From Oegoconia quadripuncta (lineage: Eukaryota; Arthropoda; Insecta; Lepidoptera; Autostichidae), in assembly GCA_949316235.1 (NCBI GenBank), contig OX438754.1, positions 4,945,501-5,009,500 of the forward strand: a DNA stretch of 64,000 nucleotides, given 5' to 3'. This document shows positions 1 to 10,152 of this stretch, piece by piece; the stretch's first letter is position 1, and every line of letters starts with the position of its first letter. The position numbers were made by a program, and so were the translations under genes. The notes beneath the pieces are model-generated. The model worked only from the letters and a program-made list of their open reading frames with translations, made no database searches and was not told the origin of the DNA.

Positions 1-939
1 CCTTCAGTACCTATGTCTGGCAACATGTTTGTCTTTTGACAAGTAGATGTTTCGGAAGACTGAATTGTATGTCATTTCATATTCTTAACTTTTAATATTT
101 TGTAGCATAAGTAATGGGACGGGGACTATTTCCTCAATCAACTTATTTCATAGATATATAATTGTGTTTGTGATTTTTTTGATCGGACCAGATGAAGAAA
201 TGTTATAAATCTGATCACATGTCTGATCGTGATGTGTGATCGTGTTTAAATGAAATAATAAATATTTGACAAAGACTGTAAGTTGTACACTTTAAAATAT
301 AAATTAAGTTTAAAACAATGTGTTCAGTTTTAAAAGACTTTGTTTAGAAGTATCGTAGATACTTTATGAGTATCAAGTGCTACTGTACAGGCAAAATACG
401 GTCGACCACCAACTCAAAACTTGTGTGACCAAAAACACTTTTATTAAAGCAGTAGTGCGACAAAAGTGTGAAACACTTCAATTATTATTATTAGTGTCAT
501 TATTATGTGGCAAGGGTCAAATATACAGTGAGTCAGGATTAAATCGGTCGATTGTACATTATGTACCACGGTATATAACGATTCAGGTGAATCCCGAATT
601 GTATGTATGATAGTATAATATCTAATTCAGAATAAATATAAAATTGTTAAATTAGAAAATTGTTTCAACACAGTTGTGTAATAACTTGATCTGAATTTAT
701 ACTAGTATAAATACGTAGCTATATACTATTTAATGGACCGTTGCAATGATCCTTGATATTTAATCGATTCCTTTATGATCATTAATAAAATGTTGTGTTT
801 TTAACTTGGCGTTTTACTTTGTTTGTACCATGTGCACCTCACCGGCGATAGATCAAGTAACAAGTATCTAGACGGTATATATGATGTTATAGTGACAAGT
901 TTAACTCACTCGAATCACATTTAAGAGCCTATTACATCC
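1..939. other. AT-rich stretch, nothing recognised
   Basis: No splice-framed exon, known protein motif or repeat family shared with the rest of the window was seen here. Short open frames are AT-rich and carry no domain signature. Confidence 0.5.
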
Positions 940-1060
940 TAAATTCAGAGACTTATTCGGTATACAATGCTGGGACTTGATTCTGTTAATTCAAATTTTC
1001 CATACTTAACCAGCAATGTATGCTGAATTACTCTTTGAATTTAGGATGGTGTTATAAGCC
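940..1060. repeat. Dispersed repeat, copy also at 50.7 kb
   Basis: The stretch from 'aaattcagagacttattcgg' to the end of the unit recurs in diverged form at about 50705-50795, sharing 'ctgttaattc' and 'ccagcaa.gtatgc'. The 50.6 kb copy also shares its neighbouring segment with 53.57-53.68 kb. It is probably a fragment of a non-autonomous DNA transposon. No coding content. Confidence 0.5.
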
Positions 1061-1542
1061 CTAACATAGGTCCCGCGGTATACACGGCGGTGTGGAGAGG
1101 AAACTAGTTCCGCCACGGAACTACTGGGAATAAACGAATCCATCAATGGCGCTGTTATTCTTCCCCTGACCCCTTCACTCCGCGCCTCGTATCTATGTTA
1201 AATTGTAACCCTATACATATATACTCTCTACAGTTTAGTCAGTATTAAGTAATTTCTCGAAGGCAACAGCACCAATACCAGCATTAGTCTTGTCGGTTTG
1301 TAACCAGTTGTTTGTCGGTGTATGACTATATTTGTCGTCTTTGGGAGGTTAAGTGAAAATCGCTTGTTATATCTTCTCATAGACACCTGACTGTGCTGAC
1401 TTTGAGGAGTTACTATTACTACTTTAATGCCATTGCTGTAAATCCACAAAAGCAGTTGCTAGCCATTGTTTTCCATGGCTTTATCTACATAGGTAGTTAG
1501 CTATACAATACATATTTAAAGTTAAGCTATACATACGAACGT

Positions 1543-1752
1543 ACGGCCACCCTGTGGAACGGACTTCCGGCAGCGGTATTCCCGAACGAGTACGACATTG
1601 GAACCATCAAGAAACGAGCCTACACCTTCCTCAAAGGCCGGCAACGCATCTGTGACCCTTTTGGTTTTGCGGGTGTCCATGGGCGGCGGTGATTGCTTTC
1701 CATCAGGTGACCCGCATGCTCGTTTGCCGCCCTCTCATATAAAAAAAAAAAC
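1543..1752 (+). mobile_element. LINE 3' tail (C-terminal RT-protein fragment plus poly-A)
   Basis: Reads as the end of a non-LTR retroelement protein ('[14 protein letters not shown]', then '[12 protein letters not shown]', then 'HGRR'-like end), followed by a short 3'UTR ending in an A-run. The same tail recurs at 6.8, 30.8 (-), 36.3 (-), 48.9 and 54.5 kb. All copies are 5'-truncated, the usual product of target-primed reverse transcription. Confidence 0.8.
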
Positions 1753-2179
1753 ATCTTCGGCTTTGGAGCATTCGATTTTGACCCGGCCTTTCCCTGTCAT
1801 ATTCGATTCGAGTCGTGTCGGTCGAGCAGCACAAGGTCCCGGGTTCCCTGTGACAGCCCTTATTCGATTCATGTCGTCTACGTCGTCAGAAACATACCCG
1901 AATACGTGTGCATATACTCAAAAAATGTATTGTACAGTTAAGTATGAGAATGATTGAATCATTTTTCGTCGTAACAGATATAATAATCGAATAGGTACTC
2001 AATAAATAAAAACCGAATGATAAATATCTACATACTTTATTTTCTCCACAAATACAACAAAAGGTACAATATCTTCATGCCAAATAAAATATTTTAGATA
2101 AATATCATCTAAAGTCCAGTCAACGATGAAATAGAGATACACTAATTCCTCCGTCATTTAAATTTTGTAGTGAAGTTTA

Positions 2180-2247
2180 TAGATTACGATTGACCAATAA
2201 TCCAAAAGTAAAATTATCGATCATTGGATTATTTGTCAATCGTAACC
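2180..2247. repeat. Short inverted repeat
   Basis: 'gattacgattgaccaataatcc' (in two pieces) pairs with 'ggattatttgtcaatcgtaa' across a short A/T loop. It is a foldback of MITE type lying in the region upstream of the nuclear-receptor-type exon. Confidence 0.6.
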
Positions 2248-2357
2248 TATATCATCACACCGCCAAGCGACGGGGGTATTATTACAGGAAAATCCTTGTC
2301 GATTGGACTACATATTGATTGGCATCTGACCACGTAAGTTAGACTGCTCCTTGGTTG

Positions 2358-2437
2358 GCGGGGGCGGGGCGGGGGGAGTTAGAGGTATTGGTTACGATAC
2401 ACAAATTGCATCGTGGAGAGCACGATGCAATTTGTGT
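2358..2437 (+). promoter_or_regulatory. G-rich tract followed by perfect 16-bp stem-loop
   Basis: At about 2358-2378 the + strand carries runs of 5, 4 and 6 G separated by single C, a possible G-quadruplex. At 2399-2414 and 2422-2437 two 16-base arms ('acacaaattgcatcgt' and its exact reverse complement) flank a 7-base loop. Both lie 130-210 bases upstream of the splice acceptor at 2566. The structure is seen directly. A role in splicing or transcription of the downstream exon is inference only. Confidence 0.45.
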
Positions 2438-2566
2438 CCGGTATAACACCTTTGTCTATCCGCATCTCCCAAAGGCGCGGTCTTACTCCGTATGTCAGGC
2501 CCTGTGTCACATTATTATTGATAGTTTATGTTCGACTATAACTTAAAAACATGTCCGCATTTACAG

Positions 2567-2877
2567 GAAGGAAGTTTCCACTACGGCCTTGCCCTATCTG
2601 CGGAGATGATATCTCTGGACTTCATTATGGGGTGCGTACTTGTGAGTCGTGCAAGCTCTTCTTCAAAAGGACAATACAGTTGGGAAAAGAAATGTCGTAC
2701 AATTGTAAAGGTTTAGGAGAGAACTTCTGCGAAGTCAGCGTGGCGTCCAGGTCTTGGTGCAGGTATTGTAGGTTCACTAAGTGTATAAACGCAGGAATGC
2801 AACCTTCTATGGTTAGACTGAAACCGGGCCAGGGGAGACCTTATGTTTTAAGCAGTTATTATTCAAACATGAAATGA
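2567..2877 (+). CDS. Terminal exon: nuclear-receptor-type C4 zinc-finger DNA-binding domain
   Basis: The exon starts after the acceptor 'catttacag' and runs 2 + 309 bases to TGA (102 aa). Finger 1 is C8-x2-C11-x13-C25-x2-C28 with P-box region 'CESCKLFFKRT'. Finger 2 is C46-x7-C54-x9-C64-x2-C67, followed by 'RFTKCINAGM' and a short basic tail. The order and spacing are those of a nuclear-receptor DNA-binding domain. 'CESCK.FFKRT' is closest to the FTZ-F1/NR5A type as I know it. Oddities: L replaces the usual G after K in the P-box, the D-box loop has 7 residues instead of 5, and there is no ligand-binding domain because the stop follows about 35 residues after the last finger cysteine. Both fingers are in one exon. 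The acceptor phase equals that of every FLYWCH exon in the window, so I infer it is an alternative 3' exon of the same gene; an independent truncated receptor is the alternative. An AATAAA lies at about 3017. Confidence 0.8.
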
Positions 2878-5399
2878 CCCCAAGTTAGATAATTTAAAAA
2901 AATATATTAGAAATATGTAGTTATATTTTTGTTAATTATGGCTTTTTTTTTCTCACTACTGACAAGAAATGTCCGTATAACTCAATCTAATAGCAATTTT
3001 AATAGTTCTATAGTTAAATAAAAGGGATCCCCATTAGTCCCATGTTTATATTCAATTGTTCAAAATTTAAAGTTACGGAAGCCTATTTTACATATTTTAT
3101 AAACTCCCTAGTTATTCAACTAATTTTACAATAAAATGTTTACAATAAATTTGTTGGGAATACGATCCTTATGTTACGAGTTAGGAAATGACGATTCAAA
3201 TTAAAGTATAAAGCTCATCACAGACGGTGAAGAGATACGATAATATTTTATATTTAGATATTGCTTGCTCATACATTAATAAATATATCAAAAAATATGT
3301 CAAAAGATATCTTAAGATCAGAAGCTCTGACTTTTATACATATAGCTGTGTATAGACAGGCACAAGTGAAAAAATAAATATTATCTTCGTCGTGTGTGAT
3401 GCGTTTAAATTCATCATCAGCAAATATAACCGAGGGTTATAGTATAGAACACACGACGGCGCACGACGACGCAGGCGTTAACTATGCTCGTGGCGGACGT
3501 CTATTTATCTACTTAGTTAAGAGGGGGTATAAAGCAAAGTGCTAATCATAACAAACAATTTATTTACTCAACTAACTGACAACACTCGTTGTGCACTTCA
3601 TTAGCGAAGTTAAGTAAGCATCTGGCACAGTCATTCCTTGAAGCATTTATTTCAACGCAAGATACATGATATCATTTGTTGAGTGTCAATTTAAACTACT
3701 GGAATTAATAAAGGCTTATTGCATTTATCTGTCCGTCAGTATGTCCAAGCTACTACCGCTTCGGAAAGAGAAATCCTCTGTGGTAAAAGAAGCGGCGCAA
3801 GAAACCCACAGGATCATTGTTGTCCTTGTTGAAAGGCACATTAAATGTCAGGTCTCGGTTGTTTTTAATTTAAAGTACTGTTAACCTAAGTCTGTGACCT
3901 ACAAGAAGGCTTGAAAACTGTTAGGTAACTACTAGGCTGTCGCAAATCCACCAATGACCAGTGGGCTCGCGGGGTGGATTACGACTTATTGTCCCCCAAT
4001 AATGTAGAGGTAAAGCTGTTTGTTTATCGTTTCATAAAAAAATAATACAGGTAATAAACTACAGTTTTCAAGACAGAAACGTAACAGCTAACGCTGTATC
4101 GATGGAGAGAATCACGAAGTTGGTATTTCCTATTTTTTTGCTTGTATATATACTCTTGAAAAGACCGAGGCCTTTGTCAAAAAGGTTAATAAAATATGAA
4201 TTAGCCTCTTAGTTATTGAGAAATAAGAAGAAAATTCGGCAAAAGATGCGGAAGCGTTACAATGACGTCATCGTCGGACTAGAGCGAATATATTTGTCTC
4301 TAGGTAGCAGTTGCTTTTATATCCCCTCTTACAATTTCTTAATTCAATCTACCTTGAATAATCGTTAATTATTTGTGCAATAAATAGGTCATTAATAATA
4401 ATGATAATTTACAATAATGCTTCAGATTTTTTATGTAGGTACTCGAGTACATATCTACTTTTATTGTAAATAAAGAATACGATATTGAACGAGACACTTA
4501 TAAGAGAATTTTTATTGACGAGACTGCTATTTTCAGGCTTGTAGTTGATTTATTAAGTATATTAATACAGGTTGGAAAGCATCCACCCAGTATATTAACG
4601 TTCAACATTGTGTATCTAAGTGCAATCATATTAATAATTAAATTTTATTTACCTAGTACATTTTATACATTATAAGACTGTACATTTTATAATTATATGT
4701 AAAAGTTATAGTTATAAATTAAAAATAAAGGAATTAAGTACAATTCAAGTGCGGTTTCATTCCATTGTAAGGTAATCTATGTAAGTAACGAGAAACATAT
4801 CATAGGAGTACTTATGGATCGTACCTATGGGTATGGGTAGTATGCTACGTGACCAGTTCTAGGCAAGTTCAGGGCCCTCCCCCCCCTGTGACCATATGTA
4901 GTATATCTCTAGAACCCCTCCCTTATTTGATCATATGTTTATCTGCGTCGTTGTGGTTGTAGTATTTTTATTGTTCATTGTATTTTAATAAAAAACAGGG
5001 TTTTAATTTATGAAGCGATTTATTACATATTTTTTCATAAATGACATACAATTTAAATATATATTTTTATTTTTTCAATTAACATATTTCTATGTAACGA
5101 ATAGACCTAAAAGTTTGTATAGAATGCCGCGCGGGATCAACCCTTTTAGATCCTCTAACAATAAAACTTTATATAATAGAGCTTTATGTAGATTATGACT
5201 GACTGACAAATAGTTCAATATACCACAACTTGACACTTTGTCCATTGTGAGTCAATCGTAATGTTTTGTTATTACTAATACAACGTAATGGAAAAAGATT
5301 ACGGAAATATCGCTTAGACATACGATCTTGGTCGTGTGAGCGAAAAGGATGGAGTTCGCTTTGTTTTTAGTGTTCATGTAAATGTTCTGCTGTTTTCAG
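2878..5399. other. Non-coding, with one dispersed repeat
   Basis: It begins with the probable 3'UTR of the preceding exon. At about 3560-3850 is a repeat whose inverted copy lies at about 43985-44190: 'gatatcatttgttgagtgtc' and the '...aagctaccgctt...' stretch are shared. The remainder is AT-rich with no exon, domain or RNA gene that I can recognise. Confidence 0.5.
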
Positions 5400-5626
5400 G
5401 TATAATGGTACCACGCTACAGCTGGTCTCGCCAAGGAAATGCAATAATAATTCTAGGCGATTACAGGTTTAAGAAGCGTTCAAGACACACCAACCTTAAG
5501 CATGAAATACATTGGGTGTGCAATAAATGCGATAAAGGGTGTAAGGCGAAGTTAACAACGCTGAACGATGCTATAATTAAAATTAGTAATGACCATAATC
5601 ATGACGGTTATAAGAAGATTCAATGA
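5400..5626 (+). CDS. mod(mdg4): Terminal exon: FLYWCH zinc finger, + strand
   Basis: The acceptor 'tgttttcag' precedes 2 + 222 bases and a stop (74 aa). The FLYWCH core is visible: 'SRQGNAIIILGDYRF' as the first strand pair, W38-x-C40, C43/C47, and H65-x-H67 in 'NDHNHD'. GDYRF replaces the usual GYRF, a one-residue insertion. FLYWCH domains bind zinc through C2H2 ligands and mediate DNA or protein contacts; in Mod(mdg4) they form isoform-specific C-termini. It is the only FLYWCH exon on the + strand here and lies between the C4-finger and psq exons, which ties those two to the same locus. It has the same acceptor phase as all the others. Confidence 0.85.
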
Positions 5627-6788
5627 TATTTGTTGTTATTTATTGTTAGTTAAAGAATATTTATAGATCTGTTTATTCGTCACTTCAGGGCCAGAACGCC
5701 ATTTCTTCTTCCCAAAAAAGAACAAAACACATGTTTAGATTTAAACAACTTTATTTAATTACCAAGTTGTGCCTTATTTGGTGCCTTTTTACAAGCTTTT
5801 ATAATTATATTTATGTCGTTTTACTGTGTTTCATGATCATCATGATAAATTATAATTATTAAACAATAGTTTGTAAAACATGAGTATCTACAATGGTCAA
5901 TTTTGGTAACCTAAGTACCTCGAATATTTCTATTTGTATCTACTCGTAAGTAAGGAGCTGCTTACAACATGATTTATTTTTATAGGTATGTATATGGTAT
6001 ATATAATAATTATAATATAACAATATTGTTGTTGTTACTAAATAGAAGTTTATACGGTTTATAATTAATTATACACCAACTGAAACAAGGTACCCACATC
6101 ATATACATAATATTTCATTAGTTAGTACATATGAATGATATACATACTCGTAGTTCATGATTTATATATAGGTATCTACCATATCTTTATATAATATAAT
6201 ATTGGCAATAAAATTCTTTTGCCTTGAGTTTGGCACATAAAAAAATTTATTCTAACATGTGCATCAAGAATAAATGCTTTATTTTGTGTGTCAACTATTT
6301 TATACATATAACAAGTAATAATAAGCTTTAACTATGTGTAATTAAGATCCATGAAATAATGTTATGTTTTGAAATATTTATCTAATTTTACAATTCATTG
6401 ATTTAATTGTGTTAGTTTGCTTATTTATATAATTCAAGTAGAATACAAAAGTTTATGAGGCGTTATAGTTGTAATTGATGTCATAATTAAAATATAATAT
6501 TATTTTGAAAACTTGTGGGATGTGTAAATTGCAATTTAGTATAAAATATATATTTGTTTAATTATAAATCACTAAGTGCACTTAATTCTACTTAAGTAGG
6601 TAATACATAAACAATATTTGGTACAATACCATTGTCTATAGAACAAAGTGAGATAATTTTAACATTCCATTTGTTAAGTAGTTTTAGGTAGGTATCTAAT
6701 AAAATCTCTTGTGTTGCCAAAAAAATTATTGTGTCCGGAAAAGATTGCTGCTTTTAATTGATTCATTTGTTACTTTTAGTAGAATCTT
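5627..6788. other. AT-rich non-coding
   Basis: 3' flank of the FLYWCH exon, then very AT-rich sequence without recognised exons or shared repeats. Confidence 0.45.
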
Positions 6789-6834
6789 TGCTTTCCATCA
6801 GGTGACCCGCATGCTCGTTTGCCGCCCTCTCATA

Positions 6835-6862
<28 letters not shown>
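6789..6862 (+). mobile_element. LINE 3' tail with long poly-A
   Basis: Only the last 46 bases of the 3'UTR seen at 1.7 kb ('gctttccatcaggtgacccg', 'ctcgtttgccgccctctcat') followed by about 27 A. A strongly 5'-truncated, apparently young insertion, judging by the intact A-tail. Confidence 0.8.
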
Positions 6863-6866
<4 letters not shown>

Positions 6867-7129
6867 TAAAACCCTATACTTAATTGTTTTTTTTACACAA
6901 TTTTTTATATTTGTCACATTCGGGATCTGCTTACAAAAGATTTAATCGGCACAAAAGTATCTACCTATTCCACCAAAAAGTTGTGAACAATTATATGTAT
7001 GAATTAAGAAGTGTGAGGTAGAGTCGGCGAAATCATTTTTGTATCAATTTCAAGACACTTCAATTTGGCAGTGTTATGCAATCGCGAGATTGCATCCAAA
7101 AAAAACTACAAATTTGAATTATTGTATAC

Positions 7130-7345
7130 TAACCTTCCGCCCGCGGCTTCGCCTGCGTGGAATAACTTTATTGCGGAAAGTTGTTTATGCCGTGAGAACT
7201 ACTCACTTTATCGGGATAAAAAATATCCTATGTCTCAATCCAGGGTATATTCTACGTGCGTACCAAATTTCATCCAAATCCGTTCATCCGTTTTGCCGTG
7301 ATTGAGCAACAAATAAATAAACAAGTTTCACATTTATAATATTAG
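7130..7345 (+). mobile_element. Retroelement 3' tail ('cccgcggcttcgcctgcgtgg' family)
   Basis: Begins 'ccgcccgcggcttcgcctgc' and ends with 'aacaaataaataaacaag...' and 'ataatattag'. Relatives are at 59222-59380 and 63580-63770, with a scrap at 32661. This is a widespread lepidopteran retroelement tail. Confidence 0.7.
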
Positions 7346-7726
7346 TTAAATACCTACTTACCTGTGTATTATATTTCACTTATTTGACAATTTGCTGTAT
7401 GTATATATAAGCTTAAGACGCGTTAGGAGGAGCGACGGAACAAACATAGTCAAGTACTAAATATCTCAATTAGAGGAATATACAAAAAAAAACGTTCATT
7501 AACTGTTTATTATCGTTTTTAACCATTTTTGTTCCTTCAGTCGGTTTTGAAGTAAATTTTGTATCGAAATTAACTGATTTTGTTTGGACTTAATATCAAG
7601 TGATTTAAAAAATTAAGGCATTAGCGTATGTCATGTCATTTTCTGCCTCTTGAGTATAACTAATTTGTTCCGTCACTCCTCAGTAATTGGTATAATAATA
7701 ATTAAAATGCAATCTTAATTTGATAA

Positions 7727-8165
7727 GAAGAGATTATATTTTGTATGGTAAGTAACTTTAATAATAGTTTGTTGAGGATGTACAAGTCGCACATCAGTAG
7801 AACATATTATTTTAATTATAGATTACTGACTACACTTAATTGTATATATGCATAAAATATAATAATAATTAAAAGATTTTATATATTTTAGGGTAAGTAA
7901 TTTTAATAATAGTTTTCTGAGGGTGTGCAAGTCGCACATCAGTAGAACATATTATTTTAATTATAGATTACTGACTGCACTTAATTGTATAGGTATGTAC
8001 ATAAAATATAGCAATAATTAAAAGATTATATTTTGTATGGTAAGTAATTTTAATAATAGTTTTTTGAGGATGTGCAATTCGCACATCAGTAGAACATATT
8101 ATTTTAATTATAGATTACTGACTACACTTAATATTGTATATATGCATAAAATATAATAATAATTA
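7727..8165. repeat. Three-copy tandem repeat, period about 145 bp
   Basis: Three successive units each contain 'aagtaa.tttaataatag', a short palindromic 'tgtgcaagtcgcaca', then 'tcagtagaacatatt' and 'gattactgact.cactt', starting near 7727, 7871 and 8021. A fourth unit begins at about 8166 and breaks off. Copies differ by scattered substitutions. There is no ORF. This is non-coding minisatellite-like sequence, not CRISPR-like. Confidence 0.85.
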
Positions 8166-9187
8166 AAAGATTATATTCTGTCTGGTAATATTATAATTAC
8201 CATATAAAACGAACAACTGTATTGTTATTAATTTTTTAGAGAATCTAGTATCCTTATGTTACCAAAGTTTATTGTGTGTTAACCTTAATGGAATCTACAA
8301 ACACCGAGCATAAATTGATAATCTCTCGCTAATTTAAAGTCGCTCTATTTTTTTCTCAAGTACAATTTCTTTATTTTGTTTTAGATATTATTGATAAAAC
8401 TTATTCGATTCAAAATATATACTACAATAAAATTATGTTACAAATACAAATTAGAGAGTGAAACCGCACTCGTATAATTCTTTAAATCCAGATTCTTTGT
8501 CGCGCGCGACGTAGGAGTGAGAGTGTGATAGTTGTATATTTCGTCCAAGTAAATGAGCAGGACAAATATCTTGCGCGCATAACGTTTATCGCGCCTGTCA
8601 TATTTCTAGCGCAGGTCTACTGTTGAGATAATCTTGAATGGGAATTTTGTTAATTAACTGTAAAATTATTTTGTAGTATTTTATCTAACAATGAAACCTC
8701 ATGTCAAAATTAGCCGAGACCGACCTCCAATATCTTTTACTTGTTTCAATAAAGACAAATCCCGTTCAGGCTTAATTTATATCAGCTTAGACCATATAGT
8801 TTAAGGCAATTAGGACACAAATTCAACTATAGCTTTTTTCGAAGTCTTAGTAATACTGGTAAATAGTAAAAGGTTGTATTCAGAGTTTTGTACATTTTTC
8901 ATTAAATTTTTAGAAAAAACAAGAGTGACTTTTTAGGCACTTTAAAAACTTTGAAAAATGTCCAATGTCCAAATTGAAGTAGTCGAATATTGCTGAAAGA
9001 ATATTTCCGTCCGAATGAATACAAAAATTTTAATACAGTGCCTTGCTGGCGTTAAACGAAAATATACGTTTTATTTCTTTAGTCCTCATCGTCCCACCGC
9101 AAAGTGGAATTCTAACTCGATTAATTTTGTTTTTATCGAACATTAGGATTTCTAAAGTTATAAATTGTTCGAGTTGGGACTACACCT
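8166..9187. other. Non-coding; contains a repeat shared with 48.5 kb
   Basis: About 8498-8605 ('gtcgcgcgcgacgtaggagt', 'gagcaggacaaat', 'cgtttatcgcgcct') recurs at about 48512-48612. About 9030-9075 ('ttaatacagtgccttgctgg') recurs at 14627. No coding signal. Confidence 0.5.
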
Positions 9188-9295
9188 AGACCCGTATTAA
9201 TAAACCGTTCTCAAGACTGAGATGACATTAAGTTGACGCTTGAGAATTTGAGACGCGGTCTCAATCTCAAGATCGATTTATTAATACGGGCCGTA
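9188..9295. mobile_element. MITE with 'cccgtattaataaa' termini
   Basis: Starts 'cccgtattaataaaccgttc' and ends 'gatttattaatacgggcc', with matching inner arms ('tctcaagactgag', 'ctcaatctcaaga'). A larger member is at 15238-15594, and another starts at 63133. Confidence 0.75.
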
Positions 9296-9399
9296 GTAGG
9301 TACATGTATTGTACCTGCAATGAGCACAATATTTCGCTAGTTTTCTATCGAACAGTACACCTCTTTCATATGTAGCTAGCAAGCCGGATGTGTGAGTAC

Positions 9400-9530
9400 C
9401 ACCTTTTTATTAATCTTGGGATCTGCAAGTCTACGATGAATAGGCATTTAGGTACTGGAATCGCGTGCTTGATCTTCGACTATATCGTCACTTTTCACCA
9501 GGAGAGATTGTAGTCAACCGCGTTTTAGTC
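9400..9530 (+). mobile_element. LINE 3'-end fragment
   Basis: Shares 'atgaataggcattta', 'cgcgtgcttgatcttcg' and 'aggagagattgtagtcaa' with the better copy at 23100-23290. A diverged reverse copy lies near 12105-12160. Confidence 0.55.
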
Positions 9531-9672
9531 CACAATAAAAAGAGTAACGTTTTTTATGCACAATTTAGCGCTTGACCACAGATAATGAAAGCGCCCCGCT
9601 CAACTGAGCCACTACAACCTACCTACTACTTACTACCTACATGGATAAGTCCCAACTTATTCGCGGGGACTT

Positions 9673-9999
9673 ATTTTTTTATGCATAACGGGTTGGTACT
9701 TGACCTCAATCACACCTGATGTTAAGTGAAGATGAGGTCGAAGATGGAAGCGTACTGACCCGGAAACCCCAACACATCTTATCTCTGGCTATCTTATCTC
9801 TGACAACCGGAACACGACAATGCTATTAACATTGCTGCTTGGCGGCAGATTTAGATAAGATGGTGGTAGCTAGCCAGGCGGACATTTAAAATGCCTTACC
9901 ACCAACCAAACCGAGTACTTAAACATGTACCCCGCTCGGGATCGAACCCGCGACCTCCGAATCGTAAACCCAATGTGGTTTACATTGAGCCATAGAGGA
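9673..9999 (-). mobile_element. tRNA-derived SINE, family B
   Basis: Read on the - strand it begins with a tRNA-like head whose B-box-like 'ggttcgatcccgagcggggt' is clear. It then has 'gtggtagctagcc', 'ttccggttgtc' and the body, ending at 'tgcataaaaaaa'. Relatives: 16.4, 18.4, 31.6, 42.7, 44.6, 48.0, 53.1, 56.5, 60.0 and 60.5 kb. Confidence 0.8.
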
Positions 10000-10152
10000 A
10001 GTGCAAAATTACAATGTAGTCCAAAGCAGATGGTTCTCACATTACGCTAATAAATACACATTTCATCTGAGAATCATTAATTCATGATTATGTTCTTCTT
10101 TTTAACCTTTATTTATACTTCTTTAATATATTATAGTAAACATTTATTGTAC

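Noticed and set aside
1228..1449. 73-codon - strand frame after a possible acceptor 'gtggatttacag'
   Set aside because: In the common phase it meets a stop after five codons; the longer frame needs a different phase and shows no domain.
3666..3884. 72-codon + strand frame similar to a - strand frame at 43.9-44.2 kb
   Set aside because: The similarity is due to a dispersed repeat in opposite orientation and the frames diverge after about ten residues.
7727..8165. CRISPR-like direct repeats
   Set aside because: Units are about 145 bp, adjacent, without unique spacers, in a eukaryotic intron.
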